64,000 nt of DNA from Bacillus sp. EB600 (GCF_024494385.1 NZ_JAEVLT010000002.1:293012-357011), one strand, 5' to 3'. Shown: positions 55,019 to 63,918, counted from the stretch's first letter. Notes: generated by a model from the letters alone, not told the origin. Translations and numbers: made by a program.

Positions 55019-56195
55019 AATTGCCCTTTCCTCCATTTTGGCACATAAGCTTCGTTCAACGCTAACCATGCTGGGAATCATTATTGGGGTCGGATCGATA
55101 ATAACCGTCGTCGCCATTGGGCAGGGCGGTGAAGCAGCATTGAAATCGCAATTTGCCGGTGCAGGAAACAATACAATTCAAATTAACTTTACCCCAGATG
55201 ATGAAGACCCGTTTGCGATGCCTTTTGATCAAGCCCCAACATTTTCACAGGAAAGTTTACTTCAGCTTAGAAATATCCCTGAAATATCACACGTTATCAC
55301 AACGAACAGCTCTATGGAAAGCATAGCTGTCAACGAAAAAAGCAGCAGTGCTCAAATCTACGGGATTGATGCGGAATACTTTGCTGTTAATACTGTAGAT
55401 TTGGTCAAGGGGAGAAAGCTAACCGAGAATGATTTTGCTCAGTCCAACAGCTTTATTATGGTGAATGAGAAGGCTGCCACGGATTTTTTTAAAGATAGTA
55501 ATCCAGTTGGACAAATTATCGAACTAAAAGGACAGCCGTTTCAGGTAATCGGTGTGTACAAAGCACAGGATGGTATCTTCGGATTCGGTCTTCCAGAGAT
55601 GTTGATGCCCTTATCGATCTGGCCTGTTTTATTTGGAACAGATAATATCCAATCTGTTACGCTGCAAGCAAAGGATGTAAGCAAGCTTGAACTAGCTGGA
55701 AAAAAGGCTGCCAATCTGCTTAATGATACAAAGCCCCCTGATTTGAAAGGTAAATATGAAGTCTTTAACCTAGAAGAAATTAAAAATAGCATTTCTAAAG
55801 TCACAAACATTATGACGATGATTATTGGCGGGATTGCTGGTATCTCTTTACTTGTCGGTGGTATCGGGGTCATGAATATCATGCTTGTATCAGTTACAGA
55901 GCGAACGAGAGAAATCGGAATCCGCAAAGCACTTGGTGCGACAAGAGGCAAGATTTTGCTGCAATTCCTAATTGAAGCGGTGATGCTTACCCTTTTAGGA
56001 GGGATAATCGGGATCGGTTTAGGGGTAGGCGGAGCATATATCGTCTCACACTTTGCCAAGTGGCCGCCACTTGTATCCGTTCAAGTAGTCATTGGCGGGG
56101 TATTGTTCTCGATGTCACTGGGAATTATTTTTGGTCTCATTCCGGCTAACAAGGCGGCAAAGCTCGACCCAATTGAAGCATTAAGATACGAATAA
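54996..56195 (+). CDS. yknZ: MacB-type ABC exporter permease (YknZ-like)
   Basis: I place the start at GTG 54996 (MSLLESIKIALSSIL), 7 nt after GGGGGGG; an open frame reaches back to 54900 but runs through yknY. The 399-residue protein has the MacB architecture: one N-terminal helix, a large extracytoplasmic domain (about 40-270), and three C-terminal helices with MNIMLVSVTERTREIGIRKALGA. It overlaps yknY by 23 nt. Confidence 0.93.
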   Translation: MSLLESIKIALSSILAHKLRSTLTMLGIIIGVGSIITVVAIGQGGEAALKSQFAGAGNNTIQINFTPDDEDPFAMPFDQAPTFSQESLLQLRNIPEISHVITTNSSMESIAVNEKSSSAQIYGIDAEYFAVNTVDLVKGRKLTENDFAQSNSFIMVNEKAATDFFKDSNPVGQIIELKGQPFQVIGVYKAQDGIFGFGLPEMLMPLSIWPVLFGTDNIQSVTLQAKDVSKLELAGKKAANLLNDTKPPDLKGKYEVFNLEEIKNSISKVTNIMTMIIGGIAGISLLVGGIGVMNIMLVSVTERTREIGIRKALGATRGKILLQFLIEAVMLTLLGGIIGIGLGVGGAYIVSHFAKWPPLVSVQVVIGGVLFSMSLGIIFGLIPANKAAKLDPIEALRYE

Positions 56196-56213
56196 TAATA
56201 GGAGTGATATTGA

Positions 56214-56888
56214 ATGGAAACAAATGTTAAGTTTGAAAAAGCACAAGTTAAAAAGCCGTCATTATTTGGGATGATCCCTTCCCCAGGTATTCAATTTGAA
56301 AGAATGAAGGAAAGCTCACCAATTGGATTGCCAATTGTGCTGATGATCTTGTTAATGGCGATTGGAGGAGCGCTTGTCGCCTTCTTAAGTTTAAACAATC
56401 CCATCATTAAAAATATAAATGCAACACCAGAAATGAAAATACCAGTTGGGTTTACCGTAGGAATGGGTGCACTTGGTGCTGGTTTAGGAGGAACGATTTC
56501 TTTTTTTATCATTGCAGCCTTCTATAAACTTTGTATGATCTTTATAGGAAACGATACACCATACAAAAAGCTGCTGAGTATCACGATATACTCTAGTATC
56601 ATTTCCGCAATTGGCTTACTTGTAAATGGATTAATAGGAATCATCCTTGGAGGGTACGAGACAACTTATACAAGCTTGGCTCCATTGGTTGGGGATAATA
56701 AGATGCTTCAAGCCATGGCAGGACGATTTGATATTTTTTCAATCTGGTACTATGTTGTGATCGCAATCGGGCTGCAAATTGTTGCAGGCTTAAGCAAAAA
56801 CAAGGCCATTGTCCTAGTTGTCATCCTATTTTTGATCGGCCTCGGCTTCAGTTCATTAAGCGGCTTATTCCCGCAGCTAGGGAGTTAA
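56214..56888 (+). CDS. yknW: Yip1-family membrane protein (YknW-like)
   Basis: A 224-residue membrane protein with about five helices, beginning at ATG 56214 behind AGGAGTG. The central part (FFIIAAFYKLCMIFIGNDTPYKKLLSITIYSS) has the Yip1 domain pattern. In B. subtilis the related YknW is the first gene and helps assemble YknXYZ; here it is last, 18 nt after yknZ. Assignment rests on domain type and linkage. Confidence 0.78.
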   Translation: METNVKFEKAQVKKPSLFGMIPSPGIQFERMKESSPIGLPIVLMILLMAIGGALVAFLSLNNPIIKNINATPEMKIPVGFTVGMGALGAGLGGTISFFIIAAFYKLCMIFIGNDTPYKKLLSITIYSSIISAIGLLVNGLIGIILGGYETTYTSLAPLVGDNKMLQAMAGRFDIFSIWYYVVIAIGLQIVAGLSKNKAIVLVVILFLIGLGFSSLSGLFPQLGS

Positions 56889-56901
56889 CAGGTTTGTCAG
56901 C

Positions 56902-56928
56902 AGGCCTTCGAACAAAAGGCCTATTTTT
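56902..56928 (+). terminator. ykn operon terminator
   Basis: AGGCCTT / AAGGCCT stem followed by ATTTTTGTTTTT. Confidence 0.8.
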
Positions 56929-56940
56929 GTTTTTAGAATG

Positions 56941-56967
56941 AAAAAAGGACTGAAGTTGTCTTCAGCC
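56941..56967 (-). terminator. glg operon terminator
   Basis: Minus-strand GGCTGAAG-ACAA-CTTCAGTCC followed by six T; the stem overlaps the glgP stop codon. Confidence 0.8.
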
Positions 56968-59367
56968 CCATCTCTTTACCGATTTAATCCGCCAAATTTC
57001 ATCCGCATATTCCCTAATCGTCCGATCACTCGAAAAGTAGCCAGCCTTGGCAATATTAAGTAAGCTCTTCCTTTGCCAATCAAGCCGATTTTTATAAGCT
57101 TCTCCGATTCGCTGTTGGATTTCAGCATATGCTGCAAAGTCCCGCAGTACAAAGTATTGATCATTTTCGGCGAGTAATGAATCAAAAATCGGCTCAAACT
57201 CATTAGAAACATTTGGAAAAAAACCTGACACTAATTGATCGACGACCTGTTTGATTCGGCTATCGTGATGATAATATTCAATAGATCGATATCCTCCATG
57301 CTGATAATAATGAAGAACCTCCTCTGAGGACAGTCCAAAGGTAAAAATATTGGAATCCCCCACAAGCTCACGAATCTCTACGTTCGCACCATCAAGTGTT
57401 CCAACAGTTAAGGCCCCATTGATCATAAATTTCATATTTCCCGTACCGGAAGCTTCCTTACTGGCAGTGGAAATTTGTTCACTCACATCTGCAGCTGGGA
57501 AAATTTTTTCTGCTAAAGATACACGATAATTTTCAAGAAAAATTACCTTTATTCGATTCGAAATGAGAGGGTCATTATTAACCTTGTCAGCTACAGCATT
57601 AATTAATTTTATAACTTTTTTCGCGTAGTAATAGCCTGGCGAAGCTTTTGCTCCAAAAATAAACACTCTTGGAACGATCACACTGCTTGAGTCCTCTTTC
57701 ATCTGATTATAAAGGTACATAATATGCAATACATTCAGTAGCTGTCTTTTATACGCATGAAGTCTTTTCACCTGGACATCAAAAATTGATTCTTTATCAA
57801 CGGCTACGCCAATTTGTTTATATATGATGTCAGCTAATCTTTGCTTGTTTCTGGATTTAATCCAATGCAATTCTCTTAAAAATGCATAATCATGTTGATA
57901 ATCAAGCAATTGTTCCAGTTCAGCGGGATTCTGATGCCATGAAGAGCCGATCGCTTCGGTTATAAACTGGGAAAGCTTCGGGTTGGCTTTTAATAACCAG
58001 CGCCGGTGGGAAATTCCGTTCGTTTTGTTAGTAAACTTTTCAGGATATAACTGGTAAAATTGATTCATTTCCCGCTGCTTCAAAATTTCAGTGTGAAGTT
58101 TGGCCACTCCATTCACACTAAAGCTCCCGACAACAGCTAAATGGGCCATTTTTACTTGGTCATGTGCCAGGATTGCCAAATCTTCAATTTTCTTCCAATT
58201 TCCAGGATGTTTTTCCCAAAGCCAGCGGCAAAAACGTTCATTTATTTCTTCGACAATCATAAAAATTCTTGGCAAAAGCGGGCGAAAAATTCGAATTGGC
58301 CATTTTTCCAATGCCTCGGTTAATGTCGTATGATTGGTATAGGAAATCGTATTTGTCGTTATATCCCATGCCTGATCCCAATCCAATCCCTCTTCATCGA
58401 TCAGAACCCTCATCAACTCCGGAATAGCTAGGACAGGGTGGGTATCATTTATATGGATACAAACATGATGATGTAAGTCCTCCAAATCATGGTTCGTATT
58501 TCGATACGAGCTTAAAATGGATTGAATACCAGCTGAAACGAGCAGATATTGTTGTTTTAACCTTAGAATCTTTCCTTCATCATGGGTATCATCGGGATAT
58601 AAAAACTCTGTCACCGCTTCTGTTTCCCGCTTATATTTTAAGATGTCTTTATGGACTGGAAAGGGAGAAGGCTCCGCATTCCATAGCCTTAATGTATTGA
58701 CTGTGTTCGTTTTGTAACCAACGACAGGCATATCATAGGGAACCGCTGTAATGGTCTCCGCGTTAATATGCTGAAAAACAAGGCGGCTTTTTTCCACCTT
58801 TGTTTCCACCTGACCCCAAAACGGTATGTTAACAGCCATATCAGCTTTGCGCACCTCCCAAACATTACCGTGCCTTAACCATTGCTCGGGAAGTTCAACC
58901 TGATAGCCATCCACGAATTTTTGCTCAAATAGTCCATGCTTGTAGCGAATCCCAAATCCATGACCAGGAAGATCAAGTGATGCGATTGAATCCAAGAAGC
59001 AGGCAGCCAGTCTTCCTAGACCGCCATTCCCTAAACCGGCATCTGCTTCCATTTCCTCAAGCTGCCCCAGGTCAATTCCTAGTTCATGAAGGCCATCCTC
59101 AACAATGTCTTCAATACCTAGATTGATTAAATTTTGCCTTAACAGCCTTCCTAATAAATATTCGATAGAAAAGTAATAAACCTGTTTTTCATTTACTGAG
59201 CGATATTCTTCATTGGTTCTTATCCAATCCTTACTAACATATTCCCGAATCATATTTCCTAGCGTTTGATAATGATCATTCCCCGTACTCTCGTTAAAGC
59301 CTTTTCCGCACAGCATCTCAAGTCTTTTTAAAAAAGTTTGCTTAAAGTGTTCCTTGCTAGAAAACAT
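56962..59367 (-). CDS. glgP: Glycogen phosphorylase
   Basis: Start ATG 59367 (MFSSKEHFKQTF) is 8 nt after AGGAG; a GTG three codons earlier overlaps that site. The 801-residue GT35 enzyme releases glucose-1-phosphate from glycogen. The active-site region EASGTGNMKFMINGALTVGTLDGANVEI contains the PLP lysine signature, and GNGGLGRLAACF is typical near residue 110. It overlaps glgA by 11 nt and is the last gene of the unit. Confidence 0.96.
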   Translation of the reverse strand: MFSSKEHFKQTFLKRLEMLCGKGFNESTGNDHYQTLGNMIREYVSKDWIRTNEEYRSVNEKQVYYFSIEYLLGRLLRQNLINLGIEDIVEDGLHELGIDLGQLEEMEADAGLGNGGLGRLAACFLDSIASLDLPGHGFGIRYKHGLFEQKFVDGYQVELPEQWLRHGNVWEVRKADMAVNIPFWGQVETKVEKSRLVFQHINAETITAVPYDMPVVGYKTNTVNTLRLWNAEPSPFPVHKDILKYKRETEAVTEFLYPDDTHDEGKILRLKQQYLLVSAGIQSILSSYRNTNHDLEDLHHHVCIHINDTHPVLAIPELMRVLIDEEGLDWDQAWDITTNTISYTNHTTLTEALEKWPIRIFRPLLPRIFMIVEEINERFCRWLWEKHPGNWKKIEDLAILAHDQVKMAHLAVVGSFSVNGVAKLHTEILKQREMNQFYQLYPEKFTNKTNGISHRRWLLKANPKLSQFITEAIGSSWHQNPAELEQLLDYQHDYAFLRELHWIKSRNKQRLADIIYKQIGVAVDKESIFDVQVKRLHAYKRQLLNVLHIMYLYNQMKEDSSSVIVPRVFIFGAKASPGYYYAKKVIKLINAVADKVNNDPLISNRIKVIFLENYRVSLAEKIFPAADVSEQISTASKEASGTGNMKFMINGALTVGTLDGANVEIRELVGDSNIFTFGLSSEEVLHYYQHGGYRSIEYYHHDSRIKQVVDQLVSGFFPNVSNEFEPIFDSLLAENDQYFVLRDFAAYAEIQQRIGEAYKNRLDWQRKSLLNIAKAGYFSSDRTIREYADEIWRIKSVKRWG

Positions 59368-60808
59368 GGGTCTCACTCCTAGAAATAAGCTCTGCGTATA
59401 AGCAATTATACTTAAAAGCTGATTGGGCCCAGCTATAATCCATTCTCATAGTACACTGCACAATCGCATTCCATTCATCCTTATTGTGATAGAAAGATAA
59501 GGCTCTGCGAATCGTGTAAAGCATGTCGTGTGCATTGAAATTATGGAAGGAAAATCCACTGCCTTCCCCACTACTTTCATTCCAAGCGGAAACCGTATCG
59601 TTTAAGCCGCCTGTTTCCCTTACAATCGGGACTGTCCCATATCGCATCGCGATCATTTGCCCAAGTCCGCACGGTTCAAAAAGCGATGGCATTAAAAATA
59701 AATCTGCCGCAGCATACAGTCGATGGGCTAGGCTTTCATTAAAACCGATATGCACCTTTAATTTGTCAGGAAAAGCGTTGGTAGCGTACTTCAAATATTC
59801 TTCATACTCAGAATCTCCCGTTCCAAGAATTATTACTTGGATATCCTCTGCAAGGATTTCATGCAGCACACACTTAACGAGATCGAGTCCTTTTTGTTTT
59901 GTCAGCCTTGTGATCATGACCATTAACGGGGTTCTATTTTCGACAGGTAAGCCAAAGTATTTTTGGATTTCCTGTTTATTCTCCTTTTTCTTATCAAAAT
60001 TAGTAATGTCATATGTTTGAAAGATAGATGGATCACTTGCTGGATTATAAAATTGTTCATCAATGCCATTTACTATACCGCATAGATCTTCCTCTCTCTC
60101 CCGAAGAAGTCCATCCAATTTTTCACCAAAGAAAGGAGTCGTAATTTCTTGTTTATAGGTAGGGCTGACTGTCGTGACTTTGTCTGCTGCCACGATTGCT
60201 CCCTTCATAAAATTAACATTTCCATAAAACTCTAAATGCCTTGGATGGAAATATTGGCTATCCAGGCCAAACAAATCTCCTAAAGTTTCTTTAGGAAATA
60301 TTCCTTGAAATTGGAGATTATGAATCGTAAAAACGGTCCGAATTGATTCATACTCCTTTTGATTTTGGTAATCTACTCTTACTAAATAAGGAATCATAGC
60401 CGTATGCCAATCATGACAATGAATGATGTTCGGAATGAAGTCAAGATGGGATAGGCTTTCTAAAACGGCTCTGTTAAAATAGGCAAACCGTTCTCCATCA
60501 TCAAAATAGCCATACAAACGCTCTCTCTTAAAGTAATATTCATTATCAATAAAATAATAAGTTACTCCTTGAAACTGAAGCTCCTCAAGTCCGCAATATT
60601 GATTTCGCCACCCTACCGAAACAGAAAACTCATTTATTTTTTTCATTTCCTTTTTAAAATTGTCAACAATTGCCCCATATTTAGGAAGTATTACTCTAAC
60701 ATCTGTTCCAAAGCTTTTTAATTCCTTCGGGAGAGAACCTGCCACGTCAGCAAGTCCTCCTGATTTAACAAATGGACAACATTCTGATACGGCAAATAAA
60801 ACCTTCAC
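59357..60808 (-). CDS. glgA: Glycogen synthase
   Basis: A 483-residue GT5 enzyme that extends alpha-1,4-glucan from ADP-glucose. K15 in KSGGLADVAGSLP binds the donor phosphates, and the C-terminal FEPCGLGQMIAMRYG loop carries the catalytic Glu. The GTG start overlaps the glgD stop (GTGA) without a strong ribosome site, so it depends on coupling. The order glgD-glgA-glgP matches B. subtilis. Confidence 0.96.
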   Translation of the reverse strand: MKVLFAVSECCPFVKSGGLADVAGSLPKELKSFGTDVRVILPKYGAIVDNFKKEMKKINEFSVSVGWRNQYCGLEELQFQGVTYYFIDNEYYFKRERLYGYFDDGERFAYFNRAVLESLSHLDFIPNIIHCHDWHTAMIPYLVRVDYQNQKEYESIRTVFTIHNLQFQGIFPKETLGDLFGLDSQYFHPRHLEFYGNVNFMKGAIVAADKVTTVSPTYKQEITTPFFGEKLDGLLREREEDLCGIVNGIDEQFYNPASDPSIFQTYDITNFDKKKENKQEIQKYFGLPVENRTPLMVMITRLTKQKGLDLVKCVLHEILAEDIQVIILGTGDSEYEEYLKYATNAFPDKLKVHIGFNESLAHRLYAAADLFLMPSLFEPCGLGQMIAMRYGTVPIVRETGGLNDTVSAWNESSGEGSGFSFHNFNAHDMLYTIRRALSFYHNKDEWNAIVQCTMRMDYSWAQSAFKYNCLYAELISRSETHVF

Positions 60809-61836
60809 GATTTCATCAACGCTCCCTGTACTGTGCCTTTGCGAATAACATAAGGAGCATGGTCTGTTCCTAATAAACTGGTTCCCGACTCTACTTTTAC
60901 ATCCTTATCTACTATAACGGAATCCAGAAAACAATTTTCGCCAATTTCACTTTTTTGCATGATAATACAATTTTTTATAACTGAGCCTTTTCCAATTTTC
61001 ACTTCGCGAGAGATAATGCTGTTTTCCACACTGCCGTTAATCAAACAACCGTTGGCAACCATTGAATTTTGGATGCTCGATCCTTTCAGATACTGGGTTG
61101 GCGGTTCATCTTTTACCTTTGTTAGGATCGGCTGTTCCTTTAGGAAGACTTCCTTCCATATTTCCGGTTTAAGCAAGCTCATGCTGATAGAATAATAGCT
61201 TTGGATCGAATTTACCGTTACTGCATAACCATTGTACTTATATTGACAAATAGTAAAAGAATGATGGATGTCATGAACGACATCCTTCATACATGTATAG
61301 CCAGTTTCATTTCTTGTTTCAATCAAATCTGTCAGTAATGAAGTTCTAACCAAATACATTTCCAAAGAGTTCCCCTCATGATCCACTACCTCTGTAAGAT
61401 CACAACCTGACTCAATATGCCATTCTAATAGGGGATTAAAGTTCATAGTAAAAACAGTATGACAATTCGTGATCAAGGAATATTCTTGTGTGCTTCGCTT
61501 GAAAAAATCTATATTCGCGGCAAAATGATGAAAACAACCAATTCCATTATGGCTGCTATCAATGAGTGGCGAAGGGAAGAAGAAAAGACCATCTTTTTTT
61601 CGATCCAAGTCCCAATTCTTTCCGGACCCTAGATGATCCATTAAGGAGCGGTACTGCATTTTCGGAAATATAGCAACACTGCTAATTCCCGAATTCACCA
61701 TATTTGACAGAACAAAATCGATCATCCGGTAGCATCCGGCAAAGGGAAGAGCAGCAAGTGAACGGTGATCGATTAGTTCCTCTAAATCCTCATAGTAGGC
61801 TGTCGCATCAATTACGCCTAAAAGCTTTTTCTTCAA
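60805..61836 (-). CDS. glgD: Glucose-1-phosphate adenylyltransferase, regulatory-type subunit
   Basis: A 343-residue GlgD, starting at TTG 61836 behind AGGAGGGAC. It has the nucleotidyltransferase fold but a degenerate N-terminal signature (LLGVIDATAYYEDL in place of the GGxGxRL loop), as is usual for GlgD. A beta-helix C-terminus follows (GCLINGSVENSIISREVKIG). It works with GlgC. It is separated from glgC by 350 nt of repeats. Confidence 0.94.
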   Translation of the reverse strand: MKKKLLGVIDATAYYEDLEELIDHRSLAALPFAGCYRMIDFVLSNMVNSGISSVAIFPKMQYRSLMDHLGSGKNWDLDRKKDGLFFFPSPLIDSSHNGIGCFHHFAANIDFFKRSTQEYSLITNCHTVFTMNFNPLLEWHIESGCDLTEVVDHEGNSLEMYLVRTSLLTDLIETRNETGYTCMKDVVHDIHHSFTICQYKYNGYAVTVNSIQSYYSISMSLLKPEIWKEVFLKEQPILTKVKDEPPTQYLKGSSIQNSMVANGCLINGSVENSIISREVKIGKGSVIKNCIIMQKSEIGENCFLDSVIVDKDVKVESGTSLLGTDHAPYVIRKGTVQGALMKS

Positions 61837-61856
61837 TTACAAGTCCCTCCTGATTA

Positions 61857-62004
61857 GAAATGCGCAAGCGCACGTTTAGCGACGTATGGACTGGAGCACA
61901 CTGACTGAGATAAAGGAAACACGAAGAGCGTAAGCGCATTCGTGCTTGACTTATCGTAGGGAAGTGGGCGAAGTACACTAGTCGCTGGGCGCTGGAGCTA
62001 GACA
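61857..62004 (+). repeat. Dispersed structured element, family A, copy R5
   Basis: Plus-strand copy antisense to glgD/glgC. It contains the internal hairpin CACGAA ... TTCGTG and the end GTCGCTGGGCGC-TGGAGCTAGAC. The left arm is GCGCAC, giving one mismatch. Its first 32 nt (from 61852) are identical to the start of R6. Confidence 0.9.
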
Positions 62005-62037
62005 ATTATCAAAGTTCAAAGATATAATTTTTTATAC

Positions 62038-62152
62038 GATTAGAAATGCGCAAGCGCACGTTTAGCGACTTACATCAATCACTGGACGCTGGCTGTCTAA
62101 ACATGCATTCTTCCAGACAGTGCTAGCATGTCACGTACTTCGAAGTCAGACG
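62038..62152 (+). repeat. Chimeric element R6: family A left end joined to family B body
   Basis: Bases 62038-62069 repeat the left end of R5 exactly. The rest follows family B: CACTGGACGCTGGCTGTCTAAA, GACAGTGCTAGCATG, CGTACTTCGAAGTCAGACGG. Stem GCTGTC (62092-62097) pairs with GACAGT (62116-62121), against GCCGAC / GTCGGC in B1: two compensatory changes plus one G-T. Confidence 0.75.
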
Positions 62153-62186
62153 GTAAAAATTATTCAAAGTTTTCAGTGTATTTGTA

Positions 62187-63338
62187 TTAAAATGCAGTAT
62201 ATAAACCGTTTACCATTTCATTTGTTACTAAAATAATTTCATCATCCAATGAGCAGATAACCGTATCATCCGGAATCGTTAAATCACAAGGGACAATCGC
62301 TTTTTCGATTCGTACATTTTTTCCAATCCTTGCACCGGACATGATAACGGAGTCTTTAATGAGCGACTTCTTACCAACCTTTACGCCTTGAAAGAGCACA
62401 GATTTCTCAACGACCCCCTCAATTATACAACCCTCATTAATTAGCGATTCTCTTACAGTGGCCTCCGGGGAAATATACTGTGGAGGCTGGTTTGGATTAA
62501 CAGAATATATTTTCCAGTTCTTATCAAATAAATCTAACTTACATTCATCTTCTAAGAGGTCCATATTCGCTTCCCACAGACTTTTAACAGTCCCAACATC
62601 TTTCCAATACCCTTTAAACGGATATGCAAACAGCTTTTTCTTTTCATCAAGTAACAATGGAATAACATCCTTGCCAAAGTCGTGTGTCGACCCTTGGTTA
62701 CGATCATCCATTTCTAAAAATTCTTTTAAAATAATCCAATTAAAAATATATATTCCCATCGAAGCGAGATTATTCTTTGGAGTATTTGGCTTTTCATCAA
62801 ACTCTTGAATTCTCAAATCCTCTCTAGTATTCATAATCCCAAACCTGCTTGCTTCATGCCAAGGAACCTCAATCACAGAGATTGTTACATCCGCACGTTT
62901 TTGAATATGGTATTCAAGCATATTTTCATAGTTCATTTTGTAAATATGATCACCTGACAAAATCAGGACATATTCAGGCTGGTATTGCCTCAAATAATTT
63001 AAATTTTGAAAAATGGCACTCGCTGTACCTGTATACCATTTCACTTCTGATGATTCGCTATACGGAGGAAGTACCGTCACTCCTCCATCCTTTCGATCTA
63101 AATCCCAAGCACTGCCGATGCCGATATAGGAGTTTAAAACCAATGGCTGATATTGTGTCAATACTCCAACAGTATCAATTCCTGAGTTGGAGCAATTACT
63201 TAATGGGAAATCAATAATTCGATATTTTCCTCCAAATGGAACTGCAGGCTTTGCTAGGTCTTTTGTTAATGAATTTAGCCTGCTCCCTTTTCCTCCTGCG
63301 AGCAGCATCGCTACGCACTTTTTCTTTCCCATTCGCAT
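62187..63338 (-). CDS. glgC: Glucose-1-phosphate adenylyltransferase, catalytic subunit
   Basis: A 383-residue ADP-glucose pyrophosphorylase. The pyrophosphorylase signature [26 protein letters not shown] is near the N-terminus, [10 protein letters not shown] and [12 protein letters not shown] follow, and the C-terminus is a left-handed beta helix. The start is ATG 63338 or the ATG two codons later; AAGGAG is 4 nt and 10 nt away respectively. It is the first gene of the unit here; glgB, usually first in Bacillus, is absent from this end. Confidence 0.95.
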   Translation of the reverse strand: MRMGKKKCVAMLLAGGKGSRLNSLTKDLAKPAVPFGGKYRIIDFPLSNCSNSGIDTVGVLTQYQPLVLNSYIGIGSAWDLDRKDGGVTVLPPYSESSEVKWYTGTASAIFQNLNYLRQYQPEYVLILSGDHIYKMNYENMLEYHIQKRADVTISVIEVPWHEASRFGIMNTREDLRIQEFDEKPNTPKNNLASMGIYIFNWIILKEFLEMDDRNQGSTHDFGKDVIPLLLDEKKKLFAYPFKGYWKDVGTVKSLWEANMDLLEDECKLDLFDKNWKIYSVNPNQPPQYISPEATVRESLINEGCIIEGVVEKSVLFQGVKVGKKSLIKDSVIMSGARIGKNVRIEKAIVPCDLTIPDDTVICSLDDEIILVTNEMVNGLYTAF

Positions 63339-63667
63339 TTAGCTCCTTTCAACTTGTCATAAAATCAATATTTCAAATGGAGGAATTGTAAGTCCCACCG
63401 ACATTGCTCTCCTCATCTATTTATTGTAAATATTTATTTTTAGCGACTATTTATAATTCGTTCTTTTTAAAATTATTCCTTGAAAAACTTTTATTACATT
63501 TCCGACATGAATTGATGCCATTTACCAATACGAATGACTTTTTTATATTTTTCTGTCTAATGCAGAAAATAAGCTTCATTATCCGACAATTTCACCCCAT
63601 GCAGCGCGAAAAGTTTCTTGAATAAGCAGTGAATAAAAACGCTCTATTTTTTCAAATAATAAATAAA
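63339..63667. other. AT-rich interval between glgC and the tRNA terminator
   Basis: About 330 nt without a supported gene. It must contain the glgC promoter, but I cannot pick a convincing pair of hexamers. No glgB remnant is recognisable. Confidence 0.4.
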
Positions 63668-63711
63668 AGATCTCAACAGGTTATTTTTATATAATTTTTT
63701 ATACAACAAAA
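63668..63711 (+). repeat. Short dispersed AT-rich sequence, family C, copy C3
   Basis: CTCAACAGGTTATTTTTATA, then TAATTTTTTATACAACAAAAA, parallels copy C2 and, like it, abuts a minus-strand terminator. Confidence 0.5.
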
Positions 63712-63739
63712 AAACTGATGATAATTTATCATCAGTTTG
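63702..63739 (-). terminator. Terminator of the tRNA cluster
   Basis: ACTGATGATAA / TTATCATCAGT perfect 11-bp stem; on the minus strand followed by TTTTTTTGTTG. Confidence 0.9.
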
Positions 63740-63742
63740 CTA

Positions 63743-63814
63743 TGACCCCTACGGGACTCGAACCCGTGTTACCTCCGTGAAAGGGAGGTGTCTTAACCGC
63801 TTGACCAAGGGGCC
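63743..63814 (-). tRNA. tRNA-Glu (anticodon TTC)
   Basis: 72 nt. Acceptor GGCCCCT / AGGGGTC, T-loop GGTTCGAGTCC, anticodon loop CTTTCAC. The 3' CCA is not encoded. Confidence 0.96.
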
Positions 63815-63821
63815 AAAAATA

Positions 63822-63912
63822 TGGCAGAGAAGAAGGGATTCGAACCCTCGCGCCGGTTACCCGACCTACACCCTTAGCAGGGGCGCCCCTTGAGCCACTT
63901 GGGTACTTCTCT
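63822..63912 (-). tRNA. tRNA-Ser (anticodon GCT)
   Basis: 91 nt including an encoded CCA. Acceptor AGAGAAG / CTTCTCT, long variable arm (GTAGGTCGGGTAACCGGCGC), anticodon loop CTGCTAA. Confidence 0.96.
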
Positions 63913-63918
63913 ATAAGG

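Noticed and set aside
61808..62005. Minus-strand 65-codon frame in the glgC-glgD gap
   Set aside because: It is a translation of the family A repeat (SSSSAQRLVYFAHFPT). Such frames arise wherever the repeat occurs and are unlikely to be genes.
4669..62152. Interpreting the family A/B repeats as insertion sequences
   Set aside because: No transposase frame, no terminal inverted repeats of IS type and no clear target-site duplications are visible; they are too short. Non-autonomous mobility remains possible.
63404..63625. Plus-strand 73-codon frame between glgC and the tRNAs
   Set aside because: AT-rich, Phe/Leu-rich chance frame without ribosome binding site or recognisable family.
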